DNA from: Phycisphaerae bacterium
Lineage (GTDB): Bacteria > Planctomycetota > Phycisphaerae > SM23-33
NCBI GenBank assembly: GCA_009783465.1
Contig: WRDM01000002.1
Coordinates: forward strand, 1 to 42,096
DNA: 42,096 nt
Direction of reading: 5' to 3'
The first letter of the stretch is position 1, and each line of letters begins with the position of its first letter. Positions 16,000 to 24,299 of the stretch are shown piece by piece. Made by a program: the position numbers and the translations under genes. The notes beneath the pieces are model-generated. The model ran no database searches and had not been told where the DNA came from. It was given only the letters and a program-made list of their open reading frames with translations.

Positions 16000-16155
16000 A
16001 ACGTGACGCGGGCATCTTGCCCGTGTGTCACGAGTCCGTCTCGGCCTCGCCAACCGTTCCATGCGGCTGACGCGACGAGGAAAATCAAGGTTTTCCAAAC
16101 GGTCAGCGCGGGCGGGACGCCCGCGAGACACGAGGGCGAGACGCCCTCGTCACGA
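16000..16155. repeat. Family A palindrome, copy 4
   Basis: Begins AACGTGACGCGGGCATCTTG and ends with CGAGGGCGAGACGCCCTCGT-type hairpins. The centre AACCGTTCCATGCGGCTGAC, then ATCAAGGTTTTCC, is shared with copy 5 and in part with copy 2, so the core as well as the arms is conserved. Confidence 0.82.
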
Positions 16156-16311
16156 GGATGCGTTCACCCTGTGAATTGTCGCGGAAACTGTTTTCGTCGC
16201 GTCGTGCCGCGTGGTACACTGGGGGCGCATGTGCGATGATGATCGTGGCGCGATAGAGGCTGGGATGTTGTTTCGGCCTTTCCTGTGATGCGGTTTTTCT
16301 GGGAGTGCGAT

Positions 16312-18003
16312 ATGACAGAGGCGATGCTCGGCGAGGCGATGCTTGGCGGGCTGTTGGCGCAGGCGGGTGCGGGCGGTGCGGCGGGTACGATGGGCGGGTA
16401 CATTTCCGTTGCCAAGGTTGTCGGCATGTTGATTTTCCTCTTCCCCTGGTTGTGGCTGGCGCCGAAGGTCAGCAAGGACGCGCTGAAAACCAAGTCCTCG
16501 CAGCCGCTGTGGGCGGGCGTCGTGCTCGGCGCGGGAGCGATCGGCATGCTGTGCTGGCTGTTCCTGCCGTACTACTTCCTGGGCATGCTGATTTACGTCA
16601 TCCTCCTGGCGGCGGTGTTTCTGGGATACGTCGCGTACCGCAACGGCCGCGTGGAGGAGGACGACCGCATCCTCACCAGCAAACACCTGAGCACGCTGTT
16701 CGAGAAAAAGGAAAAGGTCGACGTCAAGCCGGTCACGAAGGTCAGGCTCTACAACGCCGACGGTAAACTCGTCCCCCCGCCGACGGTTGGCGCGACCGAA
16801 CGCGACATCCTTATTTACAACTTCGCGCAGGATTTCTTCTTCGACATGCTCTGGCGGCGGGCGAGCGAGGCGGACATCGTGCCCTCCGGCGCCGGGGCGT
16901 CCGTGCGGTTCGTCATCGACGGCACGCTCACGCCGCGGCCCTCGATGAGCGTCACCGACAGCGACGCGCTGGTGCAGTACATCAAAACCGCCGCCCGCAT
17001 GAATATCGAGGAACGCCGCCGCCCGCAGCAGGGCGTCGTCAGCCTGGACATCCCCGGCGACACGAGCACGAAAATCGTCGTGACCTCCGCGGGCACCACC
17101 GGCGGGCAGCGGATGCAGCTCCGCATCCAGAAGCAGATCGTGCAGACCCGGCTGGCCGAGCTGGGCATGAGCAAGGACGTCTACACCCGCGCGAAGGCGG
17201 CCACCAAGGAAAAAGGCATCGTCCTGGTGTCGGGCCGATCGGGCACGGGCGTCACGAGCACGCTGTATTCGCTGCTTCGCGAGCACGATTCGTTCACACA
17301 GCAGTTGGTGACGTTCGAGAAGAAGCCCGTCACCGAATTGGAAAATGTCACGCAGACCCGCTACCAGGAGGCGTCTGAGTTGGCGCCGGCCCTGGTGAGC
17401 ACGCTGCGTCGCGATTTCGACGTGATGATGATCGACGAGTGCGGCGACGCGCAGGCGGCCTCCACGATCGCGCAGGCGGGCGAGCGGGTCTCCATCCTGC
17501 TGGGGATCTCCGCCAGCGACACGTTCATCGCCCTGGCCAAGTGGATCAAACTGGTCGGCGGCTCGGAGTCGGCATTGGCGAATCTGCGGGGCATCCTCTG
17601 CCAGATGCTCGTCCGCAAGCTCTGCCTCAACTGCCGCGAACCCTACAAACCCGATCCGTCCATGCTCGCCAAGGCCAACATCGCAGGCCGAGAGGTCGAC
17701 GTCTTCTACCGCACGCCGACCAAACCGAAGCTGGACGAAAAAGGCATCCCCATCCTCTGCCAGAACTGCCAGGGCATAGGATATTTCGGCCGAACCGCGG
17801 CGTTCGAGTGGCTGGAGATGACCGACGACATCAAGAAACTGGTGCTCGACGGCGCCAACGCCAGCCAGATCAAGGCGGCCTGCCGCAAGAAATCCATGCT
17901 GTATCTCCAGGAGCAGGCGTTGGCGAAGGTCATTTCGGGCGAGACGAGCATCCAGGAAGTCATCCGTGTCAGCCAGCAGGAAAAACCTGCGGCGGCGAAG
18001 TAA
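16312..18003 (+). CDS. Membrane-anchored GspE/PilB-like ATPase with degenerate Walker A
   Basis: 563 aa. Three hydrophobic segments precede the ATPase region, in about residues 22-110 (VVGMLIFLFPWLWLA, WAGVVLGAGAIGMLCWLFL, GMLIYVILLAAVFLGYVAY). The GspE fold follows, with ASVRFVIDGTLTPRP in the N-terminal part. The P-loop reads SGRSGTGVTST, with V314 where the catalytic lysine belongs. The Walker B region reads DVMMIDECGD rather than xxGEIRD. A four-cysteine zinc site is intact (CLNCREPY and CQNCQGIGYFGRTA). It is probably a non-hydrolysing or weakly active relative that assembles with a type II/IV secretion machine. ATG 16312 follows GGGAG by 6 nt. It precedes the CvpA-like gene by 12 bp, an operon. 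Confidence 0.8.
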   Translation: MTEAMLGEAMLGGLLAQAGAGGAAGTMGGYISVAKVVGMLIFLFPWLWLAPKVSKDALKTKSSQPLWAGVVLGAGAIGMLCWLFLPYYFLGMLIYVILLAAVFLGYVAYRNGRVEEDDRILTSKHLSTLFEKKEKVDVKPVTKVRLYNADGKLVPPPTVGATERDILIYNFAQDFFFDMLWRRASEADIVPSGAGASVRFVIDGTLTPRPSMSVTDSDALVQYIKTAARMNIEERRRPQQGVVSLDIPGDTSTKIVVTSAGTTGGQRMQLRIQKQIVQTRLAELGMSKDVYTRAKAATKEKGIVLVSGRSGTGVTSTLYSLLREHDSFTQQLVTFEKKPVTELENVTQTRYQEASELAPALVSTLRRDFDVMMIDECGDAQAASTIAQAGERVSILLGISASDTFIALAKWIKLVGGSESALANLRGILCQMLVRKLCLNCREPYKPDPSMLAKANIAGREVDVFYRTPTKPKLDEKGIPILCQNCQGIGYFGRTAAFEWLEMTDDIKKLVLDGANASQIKAACRKKSMLYLQEQALAKVISGETSIQEVIRVSQQEKPAAAK

Positions 18004-18015
18004 GGAGAGCGGTCC

Positions 18016-19182
18016 ATGTTTCTTGCTATTGTTGCGTTCCTTCTGATCGTGGGCATCGCGCTGTGGCAGATCCGCCAGGGGGCCTTCAGCGCCATGATCA
18101 CGTTGATTCTGGCAAGCCTGTCGGCCGCGATCGCGCTGCACTACTACGAGCCGCTCGCCCAGTCGCTGTTCGACTCGATGGACCACAACCGCCACCCGAT
18201 GTTCATTCAGGCCGTCTCGCTGATGGCCTTGTTCACGGTGGTGCAACTGGTCCTTCGCACCGTGTTCGACATGACGATCACCAGCGACGTCGGATTCGCG
18301 ATGTGGCCCAACCGGATCATCGCGGGCGTGCTGGGACTGTTCGTGGGCATGGTGCAGGTGGGCGTGCTGACGATCGCCCTGCAAATGCTGCCCGTCGGGC
18401 AGAGCGTGATGGGGTACGTCGCGTATAACGACGACCTCACGCGAGGCACGGGGCTGGTGCCGCTGCATCCCGACCGGTTCGTGCTGCGGATGGTGGGCGC
18501 GTTTTCGGGCGGGTCGCTGGCGGACAAGAATTCGTGGAACGCCCGGCATCCCGACTTCCTCAAGGAACAGTTCGCCCGCCGCAATCTGGGCTGGGATCAC
18601 CCCGGAAAGAAGGAGCAGGATTCCAAGCCCGGCGAGTTGCGGGCCAAGCCCAAGATGCTGGAGGCCGCCACGCTGGTCCGGCTGGCCGACTCGTCGCCGC
18701 TCGTGGAAAGCCTGCCCCGCAGCGCAGACCTCACCCGCAGCGATTACACCTATTACATCGCCCGCGTCGAAGTCGCCTCCGAGGCTATCGACACCGAGGA
18801 CAAATGGATCCGCCTGGCGGGCACGCAGTTCGAATTGGCCGCCATCGACGACGACGCGCGGAAACATTTCTATCCCGTGGCCTTCCTGGTCCTGGACAGC
18901 GGCAACTGGAGGCCCGTCACGATGATCAGCAGCGACGAGAAGGATCCGGGCATCGCCAGACCCGTGCGGCTGGTCGTCGAACGCGACTACAGCAGACTGC
19001 CCGCCGGCAGCGAGAATCATCTGGCCGTCGACTGGGTGTACGTCCTGCCCGCCAGTGCCAAACCGAAAAGCCTCACCTTCCGCGGCGTGAGCACCCAGGG
19101 ATTCGCCGAAAACGCGACGTTCGAAACCGTCTCCTCGCCCAACAAAACCGGCGCGCTGGAAACCGCCACCAGCCGACGGTGA
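18016..19182 (+). CDS. CvpA-like membrane protein with C-terminal soluble domain
   Basis: 388 aa. About four TM helices occupy the first 135 residues, with MFLAIVAFLLIVGIALWQIRQG at the start, the glycine-rich NRIIAGVLGLFVGMVQ and an LQMLP turn. The pattern resembles CvpA (colicin V production / Tol-linked) proteins. A soluble region of about 250 residues follows with no recognised domain; it includes YYIARVEVASEAIDTEDKWI. AAGGAG lies 8 nt before the ATG, and the gene follows the GspE-like gene by 12 bp, so the two may act together at the inner membrane. Confidence 0.65.
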   Translation: MFLAIVAFLLIVGIALWQIRQGAFSAMITLILASLSAAIALHYYEPLAQSLFDSMDHNRHPMFIQAVSLMALFTVVQLVLRTVFDMTITSDVGFAMWPNRIIAGVLGLFVGMVQVGVLTIALQMLPVGQSVMGYVAYNDDLTRGTGLVPLHPDRFVLRMVGAFSGGSLADKNSWNARHPDFLKEQFARRNLGWDHPGKKEQDSKPGELRAKPKMLEAATLVRLADSSPLVESLPRSADLTRSDYTYYIARVEVASEAIDTEDKWIRLAGTQFELAAIDDDARKHFYPVAFLVLDSGNWRPVTMISSDEKDPGIARPVRLVVERDYSRLPAGSENHLAVDWVYVLPASAKPKSLTFRGVSTQGFAENATFETVSSPNKTGALETATSRR

Positions 19183-19183
19183 T

Positions 19184-19314
19184 AACGTGACGCGGGCGTC
19201 TCGCCCGCGTGTCGCGAGGGCATCCTGCCCTCGCGGACCGTTCCTGACAGCTGACGTCATGAAAAAGTCAAGGTTTTCCACGGCCGGACGCGGGCAAGAT
19301 GCCCGCGTCACGTT
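19184..19314. repeat. Family A palindrome, copy 5
   Basis: Perfect 14-bp outer arms AACGTGACGCGGGC (19184-19197) and GCCCGCGTCACGTT (19301-19314). The centre ACCGTTCC..CAGCTGACGTCAT..AAGTCAAGGTTTTCC matches copy 4. It starts 1 nt after the CvpA-like TGA. Confidence 0.88.
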
Positions 19315-19359
19315 GCAGACGTTCGCCTCGCATTTTCCCCGCCGACAAGGGCTACACAA

Positions 19360-20718
19360 GTGACAAACGTTCCTCCCCCCACGTTCGAATCGTTGGTGAA
19401 TAAAAAAGTCACGGTCGTCGGGCTGGGACATTTTGGCGGCGGCGTGGGCGTGACGCGATGGCTGTGCGGGCAGGGGGCGATCGTCACCGTCACCGATTCG
19501 GCAAGCCCGGAAACGCTGGCCTCGTCCGTGGCCCAGTTGGCGGACCTGAACGTGACGTTCCATCTCGGCGGGCACGACGAAGCCGATTTCACGCGGGCCG
19601 ACCTGCTCGTCGTTAACCCCGCCGTGCCGAAAAATTTGCCCTGCATCGAAAAATCACACGCCGCCAGCGTGCGGCGGACGAGCGAAATCAACCTGTTCCT
19701 CGAGCGGTGTCCCTGCCCGGTGGTCGGCGTCACCGGCAGCGTGGGCAAGAGCACCACGACGGCCATGATCGGCGAAATCCTCGCCCGCCGCTTCACGACG
19801 CACGTGGGCGGCAACATCGGCGGCAGCCTGCTGACAACGCTGGGCGACATCCGCCCCAACCACGTCGTGGTGCTGGAACTCTCAAGCTTCCAACTCGAAG
19901 ATCTGCCGCGGCTGGGCATCTCGCCCCGCGTCGCCGTCGTGACCAACCTCAAACCCAACCACCTCGACCGCCACGGCACGATGGAACACTACGCCGACGC
20001 GAAGAAAAACATCTTCCGCTTCCAACGCCCCGATGACGTGCTGGTCCTCAACGCCGACGACTCGACGACGGTAACATGGGCGGAGGAGGCACGAGGGCGG
20101 GTGGTGTTTTTTCACCACAAAGGCGCGAGGGGCAGAAAGGCCGAGCCGTTCGAACTGCTGCTGCCCGGCATGCACAATCAGGACAACGCGCAGGCGGCTT
20201 GGGCGGCTGCGTCGCAGTTAGGCGTGGATCGCGCGACCGCGGCCGACGCGTTGAAAAACTTTACGGGGCTGGAACATCGGTTGCAGTTCGTCGCCGAGCG
20301 CGGCGGCGTGCGGTTTTACAACGATTCCAAATGCACCACGCCCGAGGGCGCCATCGTGGCGTTGGAGGCGTTCCCGTCGGGGAAAATCGTCATTCTCGTC
20401 GGCGGGTCCGACAAGGGAGTGAGTTTCGCCTCGCTGGGCGTCGCACTCGCCCAGCGGGCAAAATGCGTGATCACGCTCGGCGCGACGCGGGACCAACTCT
20501 TCGCCGCCGTCGAGGACGCCCTGCGGCGAGATGACCTCCCCGCCGCGCCAGACGGCTTGGGCGTCCTCACCGCCGAGTCCTTCGACGAGGCCGTCGCCCT
20601 CGCCGTCGCCCACGCCGAACCCGGCGACGTCGTCCTCCTCTCCCCCGCCTGCGCCAGCTACGACATGTTCACCAACTACGAAGAACGAGGCCGGCGGTTC
20701 GTGGAACTGGTGACGTAA
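19360..20718 (+). CDS. murD: UDP-N-acetylmuramoylalanine--D-glutamate ligase
   Basis: 452 aa. The N-terminal Rossmann domain carries VTVVGLGHFGGGVGVTRWL. The ATP-binding loop GVTGSVGKSTTTAMI puts the lysine at K130. NIGGSLL and LELSSFQLEDL are Mur-ligase signatures, as are the NLKPNHLDRHGTMEHYADAK and ARTGLEHRLQF-like (FTGLEHRLQFV) segments and NDSKCTTPEGAIVALEAF. VLLSPACASYDMFTNYEERG is the typical C-terminal motif. It adds D-Glu to UDP-MurNAc-L-Ala in the cytoplasm. The start is GTG at 19360 with AAGGG about 9 nt upstream. Other mur genes are not adjacent. A cell with peptidoglycan is implied, consistent with dapF next door. Confidence 0.95.
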   Translation: MTNVPPPTFESLVNKKVTVVGLGHFGGGVGVTRWLCGQGAIVTVTDSASPETLASSVAQLADLNVTFHLGGHDEADFTRADLLVVNPAVPKNLPCIEKSHAASVRRTSEINLFLERCPCPVVGVTGSVGKSTTTAMIGEILARRFTTHVGGNIGGSLLTTLGDIRPNHVVVLELSSFQLEDLPRLGISPRVAVVTNLKPNHLDRHGTMEHYADAKKNIFRFQRPDDVLVLNADDSTTVTWAEEARGRVVFFHHKGARGRKAEPFELLLPGMHNQDNAQAAWAAASQLGVDRATAADALKNFTGLEHRLQFVAERGGVRFYNDSKCTTPEGAIVALEAFPSGKIVILVGGSDKGVSFASLGVALAQRAKCVITLGATRDQLFAAVEDALRRDDLPAAPDGLGVLTAESFDEAVALAVAHAEPGDVVLLSPACASYDMFTNYEERGRRFVELVT

Positions 20719-20747
20719 AAGTTTCACCATTCGTCCGATTGCGGTTT

Positions 20748-20832
20748 TGGCTCTGCCGGTTTGCGCTGTAGAATGTTCCGTACCAAAACGTTTCGCCCTG
20801 CACAACGTCCTGCAGCGCAAACCGACAAGCCA
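20748..20832. repeat. Family B palindrome, copy 4
   Basis: Arms TGGCTCTGCCGGTTTGCGCT (from 20748) and its near-complement ending at 20832. The dyad centre is AACGTT (20787-20792). The sequence continues with CGCGAAACGTTGCGCG to 20848. The element lies directly before the dapF start. Its right part, read in reverse, matches 21785-21820 downstream of dapF. Confidence 0.82.
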
Positions 20833-20857
20833 TCGCGAAACGTTGCGCGTATACAAC

Positions 20858-21754
20858 ATGACCGAACCCATTACATTCACGAAACTTTCCGGCAGCGGGA
20901 ACGATTTCATCTGCCTGGCCAATCTGGACGGCCGATACGACGCGCTGCTGGGCGACCGGCGGCGGCTTGCCGATTTCGCTCGCGCGTTGTGCCGGCGCGG
21001 CCTCGGCATCGGCGCGGACGGACTGGTCTTCGCCTGTCCGCCGGAAATCGAATCCGCCGCGGACGTCTCCGCCCACTTCATGGAACCCGACGGCAGCGAG
21101 TCGGAACTCTGCGGCAACGGCACGGCGTGCTTCGTGAAATTCCTCATCGACGGCGGCCACGTGACCGCCCGCGACCTCCGCATCCTCACGCCGGCGGGCG
21201 TCGTGCGAGGCCGACCCGTCGACGGCGAGTACGTCCGCGTCTGCATCCCGATCCCGACGGAGATCCGGCACAACGTCGAGCTGCACGTCGAAGGCACACC
21301 GAAGCCGATGCGGTGTGACGTCGCCGTCACCGGCACGCCGCACGCGGTGATTTTCGTCGACGACGTCGACCGCGTGAACATGCCGCATCTGGGCCCGCTG
21401 GTGCGACACCATCCGCATTTCGGCCCGCGCGGCGCGAACGTGAATTTCGTGCAGGTGCTCGGCCCCGGCAGGCTGGCGATTCGCACGTGGGAATTCGGCG
21501 TCGAGAGCGAGACGCTCGCGTGCGGCACGGGGTCGGCCACCGCGGCGGTGATGGCCTCGCTGCGAAACGATTGGCCGGCGGCGTTCACCAACGGCGACGC
21601 GTCAATCGACCTCCGCGTCCACAGTGGCGACACCCTCCGCGTCTGGCTGACGCGACAGGGCGACACCATCACCGACCTCTGCCTCGACAGCATCGTCCGC
21701 ACGGTCTTCCACGGCACGCTGGCGGAAGAGACGCGCAGATTGTTCGACTATTAG
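20858..21754 (+). CDS. dapF: Diaminopimelate epimerase
   Basis: 298 aa. FTKLSGSGNDFI is the N-terminal signature. The two catalytic cysteines are C85 in LCGNGTACF and C222 in ACGTGSATAAV. GANVNFVQVL and RTWEFGVESETLACG are also typical. It interconverts LL- and meso-diaminopimelate for lysine and peptidoglycan synthesis. I chose ATG 20858 because the frame upstream reads through the family B palindrome and encodes its repeat. The stop TAG lies inside a 17-bp repeat at 21751-21767 that has an inverted partner at 22587-22603. Confidence 0.95.
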   Translation: MTEPITFTKLSGSGNDFICLANLDGRYDALLGDRRRLADFARALCRRGLGIGADGLVFACPPEIESAADVSAHFMEPDGSESELCGNGTACFVKFLIDGGHVTARDLRILTPAGVVRGRPVDGEYVRVCIPIPTEIRHNVELHVEGTPKPMRCDVAVTGTPHAVIFVDDVDRVNMPHLGPLVRHHPHFGPRGANVNFVQVLGPGRLAIRTWEFGVESETLACGTGSATAAVMASLRNDWPAAFTNGDASIDLRVHSGDTLRVWLTRQGDTITDLCLDSIVRTVFHGTLAEETRRLFDY

Positions 21755-21756
21755 AC

Positions 21757-21822
21757 TGTTAGGCGCGACGGTCCGAACATGAAAAACGTTTCGCGACGGC
21801 TTGCCGTTTTGCGCCGTGGGCG
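21757..21822. repeat. Half-element of family B
   Basis: AAAAACGTTTCGCGACGGCT (from 21782) continues TTGCCGTTTTGCGCCG. This matches, inverted, the right part of the element upstream of dapF. The whole 21757-21822 stretch, including the GCGCGAC word, is also homologous to 35465-35530 upstream of serS. Confidence 0.65.
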
Positions 21823-21844
21823 CTGGAATCTCTCGCTGGAACCA

Positions 21845-22069
21845 ATGATGAGGATACATCCAGAACGAGTAATCCTGGTAGGATGTGGTGGCTGCCTGAT
21901 CATTGGCGGAACCCTTTTCGTTTCTGGGATTCTACTGGATACACCAATCCTCAAGAGCATCGCATGGTGGTTCTGGATCGCGGCAATCATAATCGGCTGG
22001 GGACCGCCCCTCGTGGCCATTGTTATTGTTGCCGTTGGGAATATCATCGAAAAATATCGACGCAAGTAA
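21845..22069 (+). CDS. Small two-TM membrane protein, unknown
   Basis: 74 aa. Two hydrophobic helices, VILVGCGGCLIIGGTLFVSG and WWFWIAAIIIGWGPPLVAIV, are separated by a short polar loop, with a basic C-terminus EKYRRK. No family recognised. The ATGATG at 21845 is preferred, because an in-frame ATG at 21779 would start within the family B half-element. There is only a weak CTGGA Shine-Dalgarno. Codon use is more AT-rich than the neighbours. It lies inside the segment bounded by the 17-bp inverted repeat. Confidence 0.5.
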   Translation: MMRIHPERVILVGCGGCLIIGGTLFVSGILLDTPILKSIAWWFWIAAIIIGWGPPLVAIVIVAVGNIIEKYRRK

Positions 22070-22130
22070 CACGACAATGCCACGAAGCGAAAAAATACGA
22101 CTGGATTTTTCTAAAGGCTGGACGCCCCAA

Positions 22131-22480
22131 GCCCCGGCAGGGGCGTCTTGGGTAGCCCCCTGCTTCGCTCTGCGAGCTACGCAGGGTGAGCGGTACGCCG
22201 CGAACCCTGGGACCATGTGTTGTTCGAAATTCCTCGTCGTGCCTGACGCCACTGGCCGCAAGTCATACCGTCACGCGAAGGCGGCAGCGAACGACTCGCA
22301 CGTTCGCCTGCGCGCGTCGTCCGAAGCCGTATTCGCACGACGGTGTGACCTCGGCCAGTGGCGTCAGGCACGACGAGGGGACGAAAAAAGAACCGCAATC
22401 CCAGGGTTCGCGGGGTACCGCTCACCCTGCGTAGCTCGCAGAGCGAAGCAGGGGGCTACCCAACGCCGCCCCTTCGGGGC
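22131..22480. mobile_element. MITE-like nested palindrome, family J copy 2
   Basis: Outer arms run from GCCCCGGCAGGGGC at 22131 to GCCCCTTCGGGGC at 22480 and include CTGCTTCGCTCTGCGAGCTA and its complement. The inner dyad is perfect over 23 bp, at 22235-22257 and 22353-22375. The core CCGTCACGCGAAGGCGGCAG is the reverse complement of the copy 1 core. No coding frame here is convincing. Confidence 0.8.
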
Positions 22481-22608
22481 TGTGACCCGCCGATTCGACG
22501 CGGGCCGGGAAGGCCGATCTGTCCTTATACCATATAATACGGCTACAGTGTCGGCGATAAATCATTAGACCTGATGTCTCATCACCCGCGCCTAACCGTC
22601 TAACGCCC

Positions 22609-24291
22609 ATGATCAGTCTCGACCAAAATTGTCATCCGCTCTGGGACGTGTATCCCAAGCTGCACGCGTTGGCGGCTCGCGGGATTCGCGTTGTGCAGTA
22701 CATTGAAGATTTCGACACGGCCTTCACCGCCGTCGGGGCGGTCTCAAACGCTCCGTTGCGATTGGCAAAGGAGCGGTTTTACCGCAGCGGCGGCGCGGAC
22801 TGGGGGGCGGCGTTGTTTTATAACGAATTCCTGGGCCGCCTGCCGACGGAGATCCGCGCGTGGGAGCCGTACACGGGCATGAAAACCGACGTCCTCGCCC
22901 GTCACCTTGGCGTGAGCGTCGACGACCTCTACGACCGCCACAGCCCCGGCGACAACTGGCAACTCATCGGCCCAAGCTATCTTAACGGCGACACGCGGCG
23001 GCATCACACCATCGGCGACCTGATGTTGTTCGACGAAACGTTCGAACACGCCCGTCGATTGTTTGATCATCTGGCACGGGAAGACATGGAGCGATGTTTT
23101 CCCGAATCCCACTCGCGCGAGGCGGCGGGGCGCTTCTGCTCCATGCTGTGGAGTTCCCTGATTGAGATGGGCGCGGTTCGATCCCCGACGCTGACGGATT
23201 TTTACCTTGGCCTCGCCGACGATGCGTTCGTCTACAACTATTTTGGCCAGACGACCACGCCCTCCGGGTTCGCCGTGAACCACGTAACCGGTTCGCAAAA
23301 ACACCATTACCAGAACGGAATCGAGTTTATTCGCGGCAGCGAATTACCGGGAATCGGTGTGGATTCGCCGGTGCTGTCGCTGTTTCTCACGCACTACGAG
23401 CGGGCGGCGGCGCTGTACAACCAAGCCGTCGTGGAGACGCATCCGGGCTTGCGGACGTTGGATATCGCGGCGGGCGAGTTGCCGTTCTTTGGCGTGTATG
23501 AACACGACGGCCACAAGGTGCGGAGTCCGATGTTTTTGCAAGGCGACGTTGTGCGGATCGCCGACATGGAATTCCGCGTCCGCGACGGGCGACTGAGCGG
23601 CGAAGAGTTGGACCGCGCCGGCGTGACGCAACTGCCCGGCAAGGCCATCGTGCTGGTGTTGCAACTCCGCACGGGGCCTCACGCCGACCGCCTCGCCCTG
23701 CCGTATCACGGCAGTTCGTACATGCCCACGGCCTACCGGTTCCAGCGGCTGTTGTGCGACGCGGGCCTGCTCGACGCGGCGAGCGTCAAGCCTGTCGTTC
23801 GCGTACGGCTGCGGTTTTTGGACCGCCTGCGCGACGTACACACAACCATCGCCCTGCCGCCGCATTTGGCCGACGCGATGGGAAAGTCCGAACTGCCCGC
23901 GTGCGAACTGGGCAAGCATTGGGCCGACGTGCAGACCGACGCACGCGAACGGCTGGCCCAACTGGCCGACCCTGCCGGCAGATCGCGATGGATGCACACC
24001 GCCCTGCCCGACGTGACGCGCGACTTGGCCGACCTCGACAGACGCCGACGCGCCCTCGCCGCCGCCAACGAAAAAGACCCGCAACTCCGCGACATCTGGA
24101 AACAAATCAAACCCCTCCAGCAACGCCAACTCGCCGCCCTCGTCCAACAAATCGACCGCGACTGGCAACTCAAGGATCTCGGCTACTACGACAGCCGAGG
24201 CGCCATCTGGCCATGGTGCCTCGCGCTGGGCGGCGAGGAATTTTACAACCAGGTGATCCGGCAGGCGGACGTGTATGAAGAAAATGCGTAA
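22609..24291 (+). CDS. Uncharacterised 560-aa protein
   Basis: I do not recognise the family. It is soluble, with no signal or TM segment. The N-terminal third is Trp/Tyr-rich (HPLWDVYPKLHAL, GADWGAALFYNEFLGRLP, LTDFYLGLADDAFVYNYFGQ). Residues about 200-430 include NHVTGSQKHHYQNGIEFIRG, VVETHPGLRTLDIAAGELPFF and LPYHGSSYMPTAYRF. The C-terminus is a long Ala/Arg-rich helical region ending WCLALGGEEFYNQVI. Codon use is that of the window, and the reading frame is open over its whole length. No Shine-Dalgarno is seen before the ATG, which follows a repeat boundary by 5 nt. It is monocistronic and followed by a palindrome that separates it from the convergent ThuA-like gene. Confidence 0.75.
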   Translation: MISLDQNCHPLWDVYPKLHALAARGIRVVQYIEDFDTAFTAVGAVSNAPLRLAKERFYRSGGADWGAALFYNEFLGRLPTEIRAWEPYTGMKTDVLARHLGVSVDDLYDRHSPGDNWQLIGPSYLNGDTRRHHTIGDLMLFDETFEHARRLFDHLAREDMERCFPESHSREAAGRFCSMLWSSLIEMGAVRSPTLTDFYLGLADDAFVYNYFGQTTTPSGFAVNHVTGSQKHHYQNGIEFIRGSELPGIGVDSPVLSLFLTHYERAAALYNQAVVETHPGLRTLDIAAGELPFFGVYEHDGHKVRSPMFLQGDVVRIADMEFRVRDGRLSGEELDRAGVTQLPGKAIVLVLQLRTGPHADRLALPYHGSSYMPTAYRFQRLLCDAGLLDAASVKPVVRVRLRFLDRLRDVHTTIALPPHLADAMGKSELPACELGKHWADVQTDARERLAQLADPAGRSRWMHTALPDVTRDLADLDRRRRALAAANEKDPQLRDIWKQIKPLQQRQLAALVQQIDRDWQLKDLGYYDSRGAIWPWCLALGGEEFYNQVIRQADVYEENA

Positions 24292-24299
24292 ACCCGTCG

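Larger units (their letters stand above)
21751..22603. mobile_element. Segment bounded by 17-bp inverted repeats
   Basis: TTAGACTGTTAGGCGCG (21751-21767) and CGCGCCTAACCGTCTAA (22587-22603) are complementary at 16 of 17 positions. Between them lie a half palindrome of family B, a 74-aa membrane ORF and the family J element copy 2. This may be a composite insertion or simply a large nested palindrome of the local repeat type. Confidence 0.45.

Noticed and set aside
16150-19575. A minus-strand open frame of about 1140 codons
   Set aside because: It is the antisense of the GspE-like and CvpA-like genes, composed of His/Arg/Gln/Gly-rich sequence typical of antisense in GC-rich DNA, and it crosses family A repeats.
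20747-20857. N-terminal extension of dapF
   Set aside because: The sequence is the family B palindrome read as protein; the DapF signature starts just after 20858.
22131-22480. Small open frames on both strands within family J copy 2
   Set aside because: They are mirror images of each other created by the palindrome and carry no ribosome site or domain.
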